This document shows positions 49,555 to 61,094 of a stretch of 64,000 nt of DNA, piece after piece. Every line of letters starts with the position of its first letter. Position 1 is the stretch's first letter. The position numbers and the translations under genes are program-made. Source of the stretch: Voacanga thouarsii (taxonomy: Eukaryota > Streptophyta > Magnoliopsida > Gentianales > Apocynaceae); assembly GCA_026120185.1 (NCBI GenBank), contig JANUWF010003377.1, positions 1,437,001-1,501,000 of the forward strand. Reading direction: 5' to 3'. Under the pieces are notes generated by a model, which was not told the DNA's origin, did not search any database, and was given only the letters and a program-made list of their open reading frames with translations.

Positions 49555-50038
49555 CTTTATTTTTTATTAGACTGCTAAGGTATTGGTAGATCCCGGTTCC
49601 ACGCATTCTTTTATTGCCAATTCATTTCTTGATTCTATGGAGATAAAAGGGGAAGAAATTTCATATGAAATGATTGTTAGTACCTCATTGGGAAAGTAAA
49701 TGAATATTGAAAAAATACATAGGGATTGTAAGATTTTAGTAGGAGATGAATTATTGAGAGGAGATTTGATAAATTTGCCTATAGCTGATTATGATGCTAT
49801 CTTGAGCATGGATTGGTTATCTCAACATCATGCTCAAGTCGATTGTAGGCATAAGGTAGTACATTTTCGTCGGCCTGAGAAACCTATATTAGAATTTGTA
49901 GGTGAAGCTGGAAGGAAAAGTAATACTTTTGTATTAGGACTTAAGGCCTGGAAGATAATTAGGAAAGGGTGTACAGGATAGTTAGCTTATGTAATTAACA
50001 AGCTAGGAAAGGTTAAGAAGCCTGACGATGTACCTGTT
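49555..50038 (+). pseudogene. Aspartic protease, Tekay element 2
   Basis: The active-site region reads VLVDPGSTHSFIANSF at about 49580-49630. It has D-P-G in place of the usual D-S-G. The second half (49700-49981) contains DYDAILSMDWLSQHHAQVD and VVHFRRP, the standard Gypsy protease-linker signature. A TAA after SLGK (about 49698) interrupts it and a TAG lies at 49979. Confidence 0.85.
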
Positions 50039-50929
50039 GTGAACAAATATTTAGATATTTTTTCAAGTTCAACGGAATTGAAGGAGTTACCGTCGGAGAG
50101 AAAAATAGAGTTTTCCATTGACTTAATACCATCAGCAGAACCCATTTTGAGGACCTCTTATAGAATGACACCTACAGAATTACAGGAGCTCAAGAAACAA
50201 CTACATGAACTAATAGAGCAAGGGTTTATTCGACCAAGTACTTCACCGTGGGGATCACCTGTATTATTTGTTAAGAAGAAAGTCATTGTGAATGTGTATA
50301 GATTATCGAGGGTTGAATGCAGTGACAGTAAAAAATAAATATCCGTTGCCCATGGCTGATGAACTGTTTGACCAACTGCAAGGAGCCAGATGTTTTTCGA
50401 AATTAAACTTGAGGCAAGGATATTACTAGGTCTAGATTCGAGAAGAAGATATACCGAAAACTACATTTAATACTCGATATGGGCATTTTGAGTTTGTAGT
50501 GATGCCCTTTCGTGTTACTAATGCCCCTGCTATTTTTATGGACTTGATGCACCGAACATTCCGGCCGTACTTAGATAATTTTGTGATCATATTCATAGAT
50601 GACATTCTAGTGTACTCTAAAGATCCCCCAAGAACATGAACAGCACCTTCGGAAAGTATTGAAAAAGTTAAGCGAGGCCAGATTGTATGTAAAATTCATT
50701 AAGTATGAGTTTTGGTTGCAGAAAGTAGCATTCTTGAGACATGTGATATCCAAAGACGAGATTACAGTAGATCCTGCAAAAGTCGAGGCGGTGAAAAATT
50801 GAAAACGTCCCGAGACTCCAATTGAAATTCGAAGTTTCTTAGGATTAGCAGGATATTATTGGAGATTTATTGAGAGATTCTCTAAGATAGCATCACCTTT
50901 GACTTGACTCACCCAAAAAAAAGTTCTTT
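50039..50929 (+). pseudogene. Reverse transcriptase, Tekay element 2
   Basis: Domain order is conserved: [20 protein letters not shown] and [18 protein letters not shown] (50039-50280). After a frameshift come the [16 protein letters not shown] region, [19 protein letters not shown] and the catalytic [15 protein letters not shown] (near 50581-50625) with both Asp residues. In the PFGVTNAP motif Gly is Arg. A frameshift around 50626 and further stops follow. Confidence 0.9.
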
Positions 50930-51397
50930 ATGTGTGGACCAAGAAATGTGAGAAAAAGTTTTCAAGAACTAAAAAGGAGGTTAAGCTCTGCCCCTATTTT
51001 GGCATTGCCAAAGATGGATAAACCTTATGAGGTGTATACGAATGCGTCAAAAGAAGGATTGGGAGGAGTGTTGATGCAGGAAAGAAAGGTGATGACCTAT
51101 ATCTCTAGGAAATTGAAATCCCATGAGGAGAATTATCCGACGCATGACCTAGAATTGGCAGCTATTGTATTTGCCCTTAAGAAGTGGAGGCATTATTTGT
51201 ATGGAGCTAAGTTTGAAGTTTTCACCGATCACAAAAGTTTGAAGTATATTTTTACTCAGAAAGATTTGAATATGAGACAACATCAGTGGATGAAGTTCCT
51301 GGAAGAATTTCGGTGTCCAATTAAGTATCATCCAGGGAAGGCGAACACCATAGTGGATGCTCGTAGTAGGAAAACATCAGCTCTTCAGATGTTATAA
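50930..51397 (+). pseudogene. RNase H domain, Tekay element 2
   Basis: RNase H removes the RNA strand during reverse transcription. The open frame of 155 codons has [48 protein letters not shown] and [16 protein letters not shown]. The catalytic Asp of YTDAS is Asn; other conserved positions remain. Similar Asn is found in Tekay element 1. Confidence 0.9.
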
Positions 51398-51507
51398 ATT
51401 CCAGAATTAGAAACATTTGCTGTAGACGGAAAATAAGGCTGAGTAATATCTCTATTTGACCTACCTTCCTACAGCAGTTAAATAAAAAGCAAAATAAAGA
51501 TGAAAAG

Positions 51508-52478
51508 TTGCAGAAGTTGGTGCAAACAGAGGTAAATAAAGAAGGAGATGAGTTTCAAAAGGAAGTTGATGGAATCATTTATTACCGAGATCGGTATTAT
51601 ATCCCAAAACAGTCTGCGATAAGGCAAAACATTTTAACAGAAATACATCGGAGTAAATATACTATCCATCCTAGAGCTGTAAAGATGTATCAGGACTTGA
51701 AACGGCATTATTAGTGGATTAGTATGAAGAAGGATATTTTAGATTTTGTAACTTGATAGTTAACTTGTCAGCAAGTGAAAGTTGATCAGCAACGGCCTGG
51801 AGGATTATTACAGCCATTACCAACTCTATTATAGAAATGGGACGAAATTACTATGGACTTCATTACAAGATTGCCCATGGCGGTAGGACAGCGAGATAAC
51901 ATATAGGTAATAGTGGATTGGTTGACTAAGTCCGCTCATTTCATCCCTATCAATCAATGGGATTCTCTAGAGAAGTTGAACAAAATTTATATGGAGGAAG
52001 TAATTAGACTCCATGGAGTACCCTCTAGCATTGTATCGGGTCGATATCCTAGATTTATTTCAAAGTTTTGGACTAAGTTGCAACAGAGATACGGGACAAC
52101 CTTAAAGTTTAGCACAGTAGTGCACCCACAAATAGACGGACAAACAGAACGAGTAAATAGGATTTTAGAAGATATGTTGCAAGCTTACGCTCTAGATTTT
52201 GGAACCAAGTGGGTTGATAATTTAGCATATGCAGAATTTGTCTACAATAACAATTATCAATCAACTATTAGAATGGCCCCGTTTGAAGCTTTATATATAA
52301 GGAAATGTCAATCCCTGTTATATTGGGAAAGTTTAGGACTGAGAACGGGTGAACAGGATGCTTTTGATCTCGAAAAGTTTCAGCAGGCCGAGGAGCTGAT
52401 CAAAACCAAGTTGGAGGTAGCGCAGAGTAGACAGAAGAGCTATGCGGATCGACGTAGAAGAGATTTGGAGTTTGATGA
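51508..52478 (+). pseudogene. Integrase zinc and catalytic domains, Tekay element 2
   Basis: The HHCC-like domain starts near 51640 (EIHRSKYTIHPRAVKMYQDL), then a TAG at a conserved Trp. The catalytic core follows (51913-52478) with VIVDWLTKSAHFIPI and SGRYPRFISKFW, where the second catalytic Asp is Tyr. The third site is HPQIDGQTERVNRILEDML, with Glu present. The frame runs to RRRDLEFD, where the solo LTR starts. A TAG occurs at about 51904 in the stretch before VIVDWL. Confidence 0.9.
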
Positions 52479-54826
52479 TGTAACACCCCACTACCTAGGT
52501 CCAATAGGGCCGGGGATATAGCCCCGTCCATAGGACAAAGGGTCTTTATAACTAGGTCACACAAAATGAAATAAAAGCAATACTTTAACATTGAACTTAT
52601 TACAACCTAAAAATACATGAACAAATCCAAAATAAATTATTTGCTACCATCTCTCAAAACAACACATAAAAAGAATAACATAAAGTCTTCAAAGCATAGG
52701 CAATAAATCTAGCTATTAACCTCTACAGCAGGATCAACCTGAAAACATGGCACAAAAGGTGATGAGATAAAAATCTCAGTAAGCCCGTGTGTGCTTTGGG
52801 TGTTTCAGGTAAAACAGTTTATGTATGCAAGTTGTAAAAATTTCATAAGAAAAAGCGCTGGCAAGCATTAAATAAATATTAAAATAAAGAGTGGCGTTTT
52901 GCTTTTCAAACCATGCATGTGCACAATAAATACAACCACTCAAAGGGGGAGTCATGGGTTACCACACGTTGGGTCTCATGACCATATAACGGTCAGAATG
53001 CCACACTTTATGCAAACTAACAAAAGGTAGGTGTACGACCGCCCGGATGAGATACTCCTCCATCTCTACGCCCAAACATACCGGTTGTCCACTCCAAAAA
53101 CACACAGTCCACATGACTGAAATTTGCTAGCTCGGACTGGCATGACCTACCGAACTGGCATCCTATCCAGGAAGGACTCACCCCTCAGAGGTGGCCACCT
53201 ACTAAGAACTTACCCTAACCCTTCAAAGACTAGTCCTAGTAGTTTACCCTTATTGATTACTCAACGTTGATTGTCCCACTTGGGAGAAAATTGACCATGC
53301 ATTGATTTACTTGGAAATAGCAAATAAGGATTTCTAAAATTCTTGTCAAAGTTAGGTTTTAGAACGAGTTTAGCATTTTGTGTAAAACTACTTGCTTAAT
53401 TTTCAAATGTTTTGCTTGACAAAAATAGAAAGGAAAAATAGTCCTTAATTGCCTTTATAAAATGAATGTCCATACACATCGAATTTGGCTTGCCACAATA
53501 ATTTTTTTTTATCTTCAAATAATTCCATGCAAGAGCTTACCTGATCCTTTGCTTGCTCGAATTTCAAAAATCTTCCAAGGCTGACCTAACCCCGCCTGGG
53601 GTAAACACAAGATATAAGGTTATTCTCGAGCTATACTTGCCTTACACAAATAATTCCTAATTCAACTAATTACAATCATGACATTAATGTCCTAAACTTT
53701 AAGGCTAGATAATAAAGAATTTTATAAAATAAGCCTAGCTTGATAAGTTAAAATAACTAAGGATTGTAAAATAATTACTAATAAGTTATAGGTTCAAATA
53801 ATAAATCTTGAGTACTATTATTAATAAATAAACTAGGGTTTAATTATTGAATAATCCCAAGTCCTAGATGATATTAATAAATAGTAATTTTTTAATAGTT
53901 TTATTATAAATAAATAATAAATTACAATTAATTTTTAATAGATAATAAATAAATAATTAGTAATAAATAAAATTAATAATAAATAAATTTTATTAAATTT
54001 TTTATTAATAGATAACACATAAATTTTTATATAGATAGTATTTATGAATATAGGCCTACAAGGTCATCAATATTTTACTATTATTATTTATATAAAAGAT
54101 TTTATTTATTGTTATATATATTATTTTTAATAAAAGATATCATTTATTTAACTATTAAATTATCACTATTTCATTTAATATACCATTTCCAAAACTTCCC
54201 AGGAATTTCGAAATCCTTAGAGAAAAAATATAGTAATAATTTTAATTAAAGTAATAAAATTTGCTAATTAAAATAACCTAGGATCAACAAGATCATAATC
54301 ATAGTTTTCCTATTGCTAACAAGGATCATGAACACATTCTCCAACATCAAACAACAAACTAAATCATTCATGAACATAGGCTTAAATCCATACATACTAT
54401 CACATGGCCAAATCTCTACTAAGCATAATCATAATCATGGCTTTAAAGGAGATACGAACATAAAAATTCTATTCACCAAAGGTGTAATAACATCTAGCAT
54501 GCTTAAACAATCATAATTCTCTTAAGACACGATGATCATACATTGATTCTCAAGGAATTCCATAAAGCTTAATCATGATCATCTATTCTCATGTCCTAAT
54601 CTCAACCCCTTCATACATATGCATATACTCAATCCCCCATTCATATTCTATTCTCCCTATCAACATCTAAGAGACATGAATTCAGAATTAAAAAGAAAGG
54701 TTAAGAAGAAATACTTTATTGATGTTTACTTCGATGAAGATTTAAGAAGGTCCATGCACTTAAGAGTCTTGGATTGTTCATAAGAGGAAGAAAAACAACC
54801 ATGGTTGTTGTTCAACCATTTCGGCC

Positions 54827-54850
54827 GAGAGAGAGAGAGAGAGAGAGAGC
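54827..54850. repeat. GA microsatellite in solo LTR
   Basis: About twelve GA units directly follow a TCGGCC motif. Confidence 0.9.
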
Positions 54851-56456
54851 ATTAGCATGATATGTTAAAGGTTGAAAGGAAGAAGATGAAAAAAAGAGTT
54901 GTTCTTGGTTACCTTGATGGTGTTCTTGAGACTTCAAGGGAAAAAAACTGGTTTTGATCCGAATGCCAATTTTTTTTTTCGAGATTTGATGTTATAAATT
55001 CTAGAAATGAACCCTAGGGAGTATGTAGGAGTATTCTAGAGTTTTTGAGAGGGATTAGAGGTGTTTAGAGTGGGTTTTGACTTGAAGAAAGGTTGTGTAT
55101 GTTCTTGGTGTTCTTGGTGAAAATGGACAGAATTTGAGAAAGGATGTGCACGAATTTCTGGAGAGTGCTGGCCGAATGCTTTAGGGAATTCAAGGGTTTC
55201 GGTTTTCACCTTAGAGAGGGAGAGAAAAATCTGATTGTTTAAAATTCAAATGGAGAGATTTGAGGAGTGGTTTGAGATAGAAGATATGTTAATGGTGTTT
55301 GATTGATGGAGGTTTCTTGGAGCTGCAATGGAGCCGGCTGGACTATTTGGTCTTGCTGAAATGAATGAAGGTTAATATAGCTCTAAGGATGGCTGAAATT
55401 CAAAGCTCAAAGGCAGAGAAATTTCTAGTTATAAAGCCTAGTACAAGGGTGTTTTCATTGAGCAAATGCTGAAAATTTTTTAAGTTCAAATTGTAGTTTA
55501 AATGGAGTGATTGTAGGAGATATCTGAGGTGTGGTTATGGAGTCCAAGTGTGCAAGTTAAGTGGAGAGATTAATGGTGTTTGGTTCATGTCTAAACAAGG
55601 GTCAATTTATAGAGGTTTGAGTGTGGTTTTCGGCCAAGGCTTTAAGGGAACAAAGCTGGAAATTTTCTGGTTTCATGGTGTTCATGGTTCAAAGGTTTGC
55701 TACAATTTTCTGTGCAGTTTTCTACAATGTTCTAGTCCAATTTGTAGGGGTTTTTTAGAGGTGTTTGAGGGTCCTTCAAGGCTGGTTTTCAGCCTTCTTT
55801 ATGGAGGAAATCAGAGGAATTTTACTGAGTTGATGACAGAAGAAAACAGCTCCATTTCTAGGCTGCTATGCAGCGAAATCTGCCTAGAATTTTTCCTGGT
55901 TTGTGCAGTTTTTGTGCAGTCCATTTTTGCACAGGAATTTCAGTCTTCAAGCTGAGTAAATTGGTCATTTTTCTGGCAGCAAATGAGTAAGAAAGTTAGC
56001 TGTGATTTTTGAAGGTTAGGCTGCTCAAGAATCTGAAAAATTTTCAGATTTCTTCCATGAAGGATATGAACACTATGGAGTGAAGTTTGAAGGTTCAACC
56101 ATGGTGATTAATTTTCCTTGGGAACCTTCCCTAACTCCTCTCCTATTTTCAGTCAAGTCTCCAACTTCCAAGATTCATTTTCGAAATTCAAAGATAAAGG
56201 ATCCTTGCTGAATTTTCTGGAATTAAAAAGATGGACTTTGATAAATTTTTGAATAAATTTAATTTGTAAAGATGCTAGGACATGCTAGAGGTAATAAAAG
56301 GACAAGAATTCCTCTAGAATTCTTTTTAGGACATGATAATAGGATTAGGATATTCTCTTCATGTCTCCCCTAAGACAACATTCCTATTTTTAGGGAATGT
56401 ATGAAAAACAAAAATTCAAACTTAACTAAGATAATCATGATAAAACTTAAATAATG

Positions 56457-56510
56457 GGATTTGAACTCATGATCTTAGAGATTAATTCCAAAGCTCTAAC
56501 CACTATGCCA
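56457..56510 (-). ncRNA. tRNA-like module with A-box and B-box motifs in LTR (copy 4)
   Basis: On the minus strand TGGCATAGTGG (56510-56500) is a good A-box and GAGTTCAAATCC (56468-56457) a near B-box, with 31 nt between. The intervening sequence can form a tRNA-like anticodon arm (stem TTGGA/TCTAA around the loop ATTAATC, with T at position 33). A T-arm with four of five pairs also forms. The acceptor arm is weak. This is the best preserved of the four copies. It starts 252 nt from the LTR 5' end. Confidence 0.55.
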
Positions 56511-56762
56511 TAATAACTCTTGTTCTTATTTTCTCACCCAAATATTCTTCTTATTTAATCCTCAAGCTATTTTCCTATTTTGACCACAAGCAAAATTATT
56601 ATTTTACCATTCCTACTCAATAAGCATAACTAAGTCTTTTAACCTATAAATCATAATTCTAAAGTACATAAAATTATTCAAAAACATATATATTCATGCA
56701 AAATAATATGATTTGCATCCCAACCCCCTTATTCTAGGGTTGGCTTTAGGTGGGGTTTCACA

Positions 56763-57215
56763 GTTGAAGGGGAGCGTGTATTCTTGAAGTTGACTCCACA
56801 ACGATAATTGGGGATCAATAGACAAGGAAAGAAATTGGCGCCTAGATATATAGGACCATTCCCTATTATCGAGAAGATTGGAAAAGTAGCTTACTGATTG
56901 GAGTTACCCATAGAGTTTCAAGGAATTCACGATGTGTTCCATGTATCCTAACTTCGAAAGTATGTGGCTGACCCTGTCCATATCTTAAATGAATAATCGA
57001 TTGAGATGACTCCAAGCTCGAAGTATGAGGAAAAACCTATTAAGATCTTGGAGTCTACTAAAAAGGAACTGCGAAATAAGAAAATCCCACTTGTAAAAGT
57101 GTTGTGAAATCATCATTCTGTACAAGATGCAACTTAGAAAATGGAGGCAAAGATGTTGAAGAAGTACCCAGAACTATTCCAAATGTAGGCCAAATTTCGA
57201 GGACGAAATTTTTGT
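56763..57215 (+). pseudogene. Integrase C-terminus and chromodomain, Tekay element 2
   Basis: The frame resumes after the solo LTR as VEGERVFLKLTPQR. It continues through the GPY/F region (LAPRYIGPFPIIEKIGKVAY) and FQGIHDVFHVS. A chromodomain follows at about 57025-57190: KPIKILESTKKELRNKKI, PLVKVL, HHSVQDAT and KYPELFQM. Stops replace residues at conserved Trp positions. The chromodomain is the main evidence for the chromovirus assignment. Confidence 0.85.
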
Positions 57216-57228
57216 AAGGAGGAGAGAA
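57216..57228 (+). other. Polypurine tract, Tekay element 2
   Basis: AAGGAGGAGAGAA lies immediately before the 3' LTR start TGTAACGCC. Confidence 0.92.
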
Positions 57229-60200
57229 TGTAACGCCGCACCTTTTACTTTCGATTAGCTACTATTTGTAATAGGATCAGAATTTGTATTGATGTCCAAA
57301 ACAAAAGTTGACCGGTGTATTGAGATGAATACTTTGGTGAAACAAAATTTTGTCGGGACCTGAATGTAATTATTGAATTTGTTCTACCCGTACCTTAAAT
57401 TTTTGGAAGGCTATTATTATTAATAAAATAAAAATTTTAGGGTACTCAAGAAAGAGAAATTGATCAGTGCAATAAAACGCGCGTTTTGGTATGAATTATG
57501 CTACCCGTGGTATCGGGGGCATTTTGTTATTTTAACCGCGCCCGAAACTTTGACCAAGTAGAAAAGAAATTGAAGAGTTTAAGTATTACCAATGGATTCA
57601 GTAGAATTTTTAGAGTTGAATGGTGAAATAAAATATTTTTCTGTTACGGACCCGATTTTGGTCATTTCTGAAGAAAATAGGAAAATGCGGTTGAAAAATG
57701 GGACGTGTGGCTTCTTGTGATTGGTGGCCAAGGACAAGTGTCAAATAATAAGAGGATGCATGAAATATTCATGCATGCAAAGCTTCTTAAATAAGTTCTG
57801 CAAAAAAATTAAGAAAAATGTGGAAAAAAGCGAGATCGCGACACGTGTAAAATTGCCACCATTCATTTAATTGAGCAAAATCTTATTAGTCATTATTTTG
57901 ACCAAGAATGACGGTAGAATCAGTGGTAAAACCGGCCAAGAGCTAAAATGAAGAAGGGAGGAAGAAATAAGGAAGAAAAGGAAAGGGAAAATCAAGAAAA
58001 ATTGGAAAAAGAGAGAGAAAATATTGTTCTTGAAGAAGTTGGAGATTCTTGGAGCAAATTCAAGCTAGAACACCTCATACAAGGTAAAGTCCTATACCTC
58101 AAAAATTAAAGTTGTAGATTTCATTACGGTGATCGTTTTGATATGAATTTTAACATGAAAACATGAGATTTGTGATGATTAAAATGATTATTTTGTCTAT
58201 GTGAGACTTTGTGTGTGCAAATGTGTGTACTGGTTGGATAAAGGATTCATAGGCTATATTTTGTACAATGAATAAGGGTATTTGAATGGTGATTTAAAGG
58301 GTCGTTCATGATCGAGAAGAAAGATGGTAGAGTTGGGATAAAAATAGGGTTAAACGTTAAAGAAAATGAATTATGATCATTCTTTAACATTGATGTTAAT
58401 TTTATGTTATTTGTATAAGCACTTAGTGGCTTTCTTGAACCTGAAAATCTGAAGAATTGAGGTTGTTTGAAGAAAAATGAAGTGGATTAAAGGTTAAATA
58501 GGTCTTAAGAATCAAGAAGAACAATTAGGTGAAGTTGTTTTGTGGAAATGGACTAAAAATCAAAAAACTACTGGGGCAGTTTTTGCCCAGTATCGGGTCA
58601 CGAGGACTAAAACTCTAAAAAGAGCCAATTCATAATTAAATTTAAGAGTCTTACGGTCATTTTGGTATATCATAGAGCCGAATCGGAGTTGTAGGTTGAA
58701 AGTTATACCCAAAACAAAATCATGTGTCAAAACACCAAAATTTCAGAATTTTACTTGGAACATGGACGAATTTAGGAATGATTAATTGTGTGATTTTGGA
58801 TGAAATAATCGGGAAACATGAAGGGCATCCCTTGTTTATGTAGGGAGAAAGGATGTGGAAAAGAAAAAAATAGAAGAATCGAACAAAAGACGAAAAAACG
58901 ATGAGGATGGAAATTGAACGTTTTCCTTGACCGTCGGCCTTGCCCGCTACCCGCAGGGCACGTCGACCAGACGTCGGCTAACCGTCGGCTATTTTTTGGC
59001 CAAACACGAATTGATCCAAAAACAATGTTTGGTGTAGGTTTAACAACAAACGGCCAACGGAACATCGAAAACGGTAGAAACGAAGGTTAAACGGCCATGA
59101 ACGGAAATAGTTGCTTAGGACACGAGGTGAGTCCTTTGGATTTCTAAAACCCTTTCTGAGCACTACTCTACTTTGTTTTTCCATGAAATGTTATGTTTTA
59201 TATCGTTTTGGAAATCCCTAAATATGTTTGAGGTTTATCTGAGCAAGAATTGTTTTATGTCACTTTGGACTTGGATGAACTTTATACTTAGCTTGGAAAC
59301 CTTATCGGATGTTTAGAGTATGAATTTGTGAATCAAGTCCTTTTTGGATTAAATGCTTGGGATTTTCGAAAAATAGCAATTTTTGAAATCGGGTATTCAT
59401 AAATTGACTGGAATGCCCTTATTGGAATATTTTATAGACATATGTTTGGAAACTTTGGATTTAATCCTCTTTTGGGATTAGAATTCTAAATTTCTTAAAA
59501 TGAGTTCCGTTTGGAATCGGATATTTAGAAAATGATCCAAATGCCCTTATTAGAATGTTTATAAAAACTTTTGGAATCGAGTATTCAGTAAATAACCGAA
59601 ATATCCTCATTGAAACTCCTGTGAATATTTTTCAAATCAGGTAAGGAAAAAATGACCCAAATACCCTCAGAAAGTTTTTTGAAATCGTGCATGAGTAAAA
59701 TGACTCGAATGCTCTTGGAAAATGGCTTTTGTGATTGAGTACAAGGAAAACAACCCGAATACTCTTAGAAACATGTTTTGATGTGTGAACAGAACTTTTT
59801 ATCCTGTTTCAACATGATTTTGGAAAATAATCTCTCGTGATGAAATTGGCTTTTGAAAAACAACCTTTTAGTCCCTGAAATTATTTTTTTAGCCTGATGT
59901 GCCATGGAATGAATTGATTAGCTCTGCAGAGCCTACGTGAATAATGATTTGACTTGCGAATCAGTGAGATCAAATTTTGAAAAATGTTGTTTTGCTCCAA
60001 AAATGTTTTGATTTGAAAATCCTACGGGATCAGATAACCCTCTGGCCTGATCAGTCAGGCGGGGTTGGTATTGTTAACGTTGAGTACTTAGTAAGGACTT
60101 TGATCTTTGTACTAGCTCATGTTAGAGATAGACGACCCCAAATAACCTAGCTAGTTCTGGGGATTGTCTTACGTCAAATAGGGTGACAAGACATTGAGAT

Positions 60201-61094
60201 GAGTCGTTCTGGCTAGCCGTTTAGCACTTGGCAATTGCCGCGTCTGCAGGCGCTTCTTGATTTTGAGTCATTCGTTAGATGCCGGGCGGGGACAACTCGG
60301 CGCGTTTGACTCCTTGCCGCCTCGATGATGATTAACATTAGGATTGAGACCCCTAACTTATGGTGACAAGTAAAAGATTATGTGTTGCGGTACACTAGGT
60401 ATGTTGCGGTATACCTGAGTAGAAGTACACTGTGGTGTACTTATTCCGGCGACGTACGATTGAGTACTGGAGGCTGCGGTCTTAGTACAACGATACGTGG
60501 CGCTGAAGGCAAGGACTGCCAGACTTGCATACAGGCCGACCTTCTGTTAGAGAAGTGCCTGTGATTTGAAAACTGGGGCAATGATTTGAAATCTGAAATA
60601 AAGTTTTCCAAAAATGATTGAGTTCTGAATAAACTCTTCTTTAGAGAGTTTTAGAATTGTTTCTAGTGAACAAATGATATGTTATTCCATAAAAATTTTA
60701 TGTACCCTATTCTTTCATAAAGCACTAGGCACTGGCACACATGGGACTCACTGGGTTATTCGTCATTCACACGTATCTTTTATCTTACCTTTTGTAGGAT
60801 CCAGAGTCGAGCAGACATACAGATTGATGGACGGTACCACAGAATCGGCAGTCTAGGTCTGGACAGCTTCTTTTTTATCATGTACTGTATTCTAATATAG
60901 ATAAAGTTTCCATGTATGAGATTTTCTGATATATGTATATGTGTGACCATCAGTGTGGGATATTGTTGAGTCTGGACCTTATATATGTATTTACTCTGCT
61001 GTTTTCATTTTAAAGACCCCTTGTTTGGCAAATTGGATGGGGCGACACCCGGTGTTGATATGCTTTCATTGCTATCTTTAGTGGGGGTGTTACA
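57229..61094 (+). repeat. 3' LTR of Tekay element 2 (3,866 bp)
   Basis: It runs from TGTAACGCCGCACC to GGGGGTGTTACA, with the TG...CA ends kept. It matches the left LTR throughout. The CGTCGG cluster (58930-58990) is less regular than in the 5' LTR. Confidence 0.94.
58930..58990 (+). repeat. CGTCGG cluster in the 3' LTR
   Basis: Four to five CGTCGG or CGTCGA units occur in a CpG-rich stretch. This is the partner of the cluster at 45345-45425, with different copy number and internal sequence. Confidence 0.75.

Larger units (their letters stand above)
52479..56762 (-). mobile_element. Solo Tekay LTR nested in integrase, about 4.28 kb
   Basis: The plus strand begins TGTAACACCCCACTACCTAG (matching the LTR starts at 19261 and 29243) and ends GGTGGGGTTTCACA (56762). 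It lies in the middle of the integrase frame, which continues directly on the other side. The expected 5-bp duplication is imperfect: GATGA on the left and GTTGA on the right. A two-base loss at the left junction would explain the difference. There is no internal coding region, so it is a solo LTR. It contains a GA microsatellite and a tRNA-like module. Confidence 0.9.
43649..61094 (+). mobile_element. Tekay-type Ty3/Gypsy chromovirus with nested solo LTR, inactive, TSD ATCAC
   Basis: A plus-strand element with LTRs 43649-47475 and 57229-61094. It contains a PBS, acidic leader ORF, gag, protease, RT, RNase H, integrase, chromodomain and PPT. Perfect 5-bp repeats ATCAC flank it (43644-43648 and 61095-61099). 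A solo LTR of another Tekay family (52479-56762) splits integrase. Without that insert the element is about 13.2 kb. Stops and frameshifts occur in every coding part. The left LTR terminus is TATAAC rather than TGTAAC. By eye the first ~180 bases of the LTRs differ at more than ten positions, mostly transitions. Confidence 0.94.

Noticed and set aside
55548..55955. Plus-strand frame of 135 codons inside the solo Tekay LTR
   Set aside because: It lies on the antisense strand of an LTR, is Phe/Cys-rich in a way expected of that DNA, and has no domain.
58772..59184. Minus-strand frames across the CGTCGG cluster in the 3' LTR (with partner frame 45424-45618)
   Set aside because: They are antisense to the LTR and owe their openness to the GC-rich repeat. 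There is no evidence of coding.
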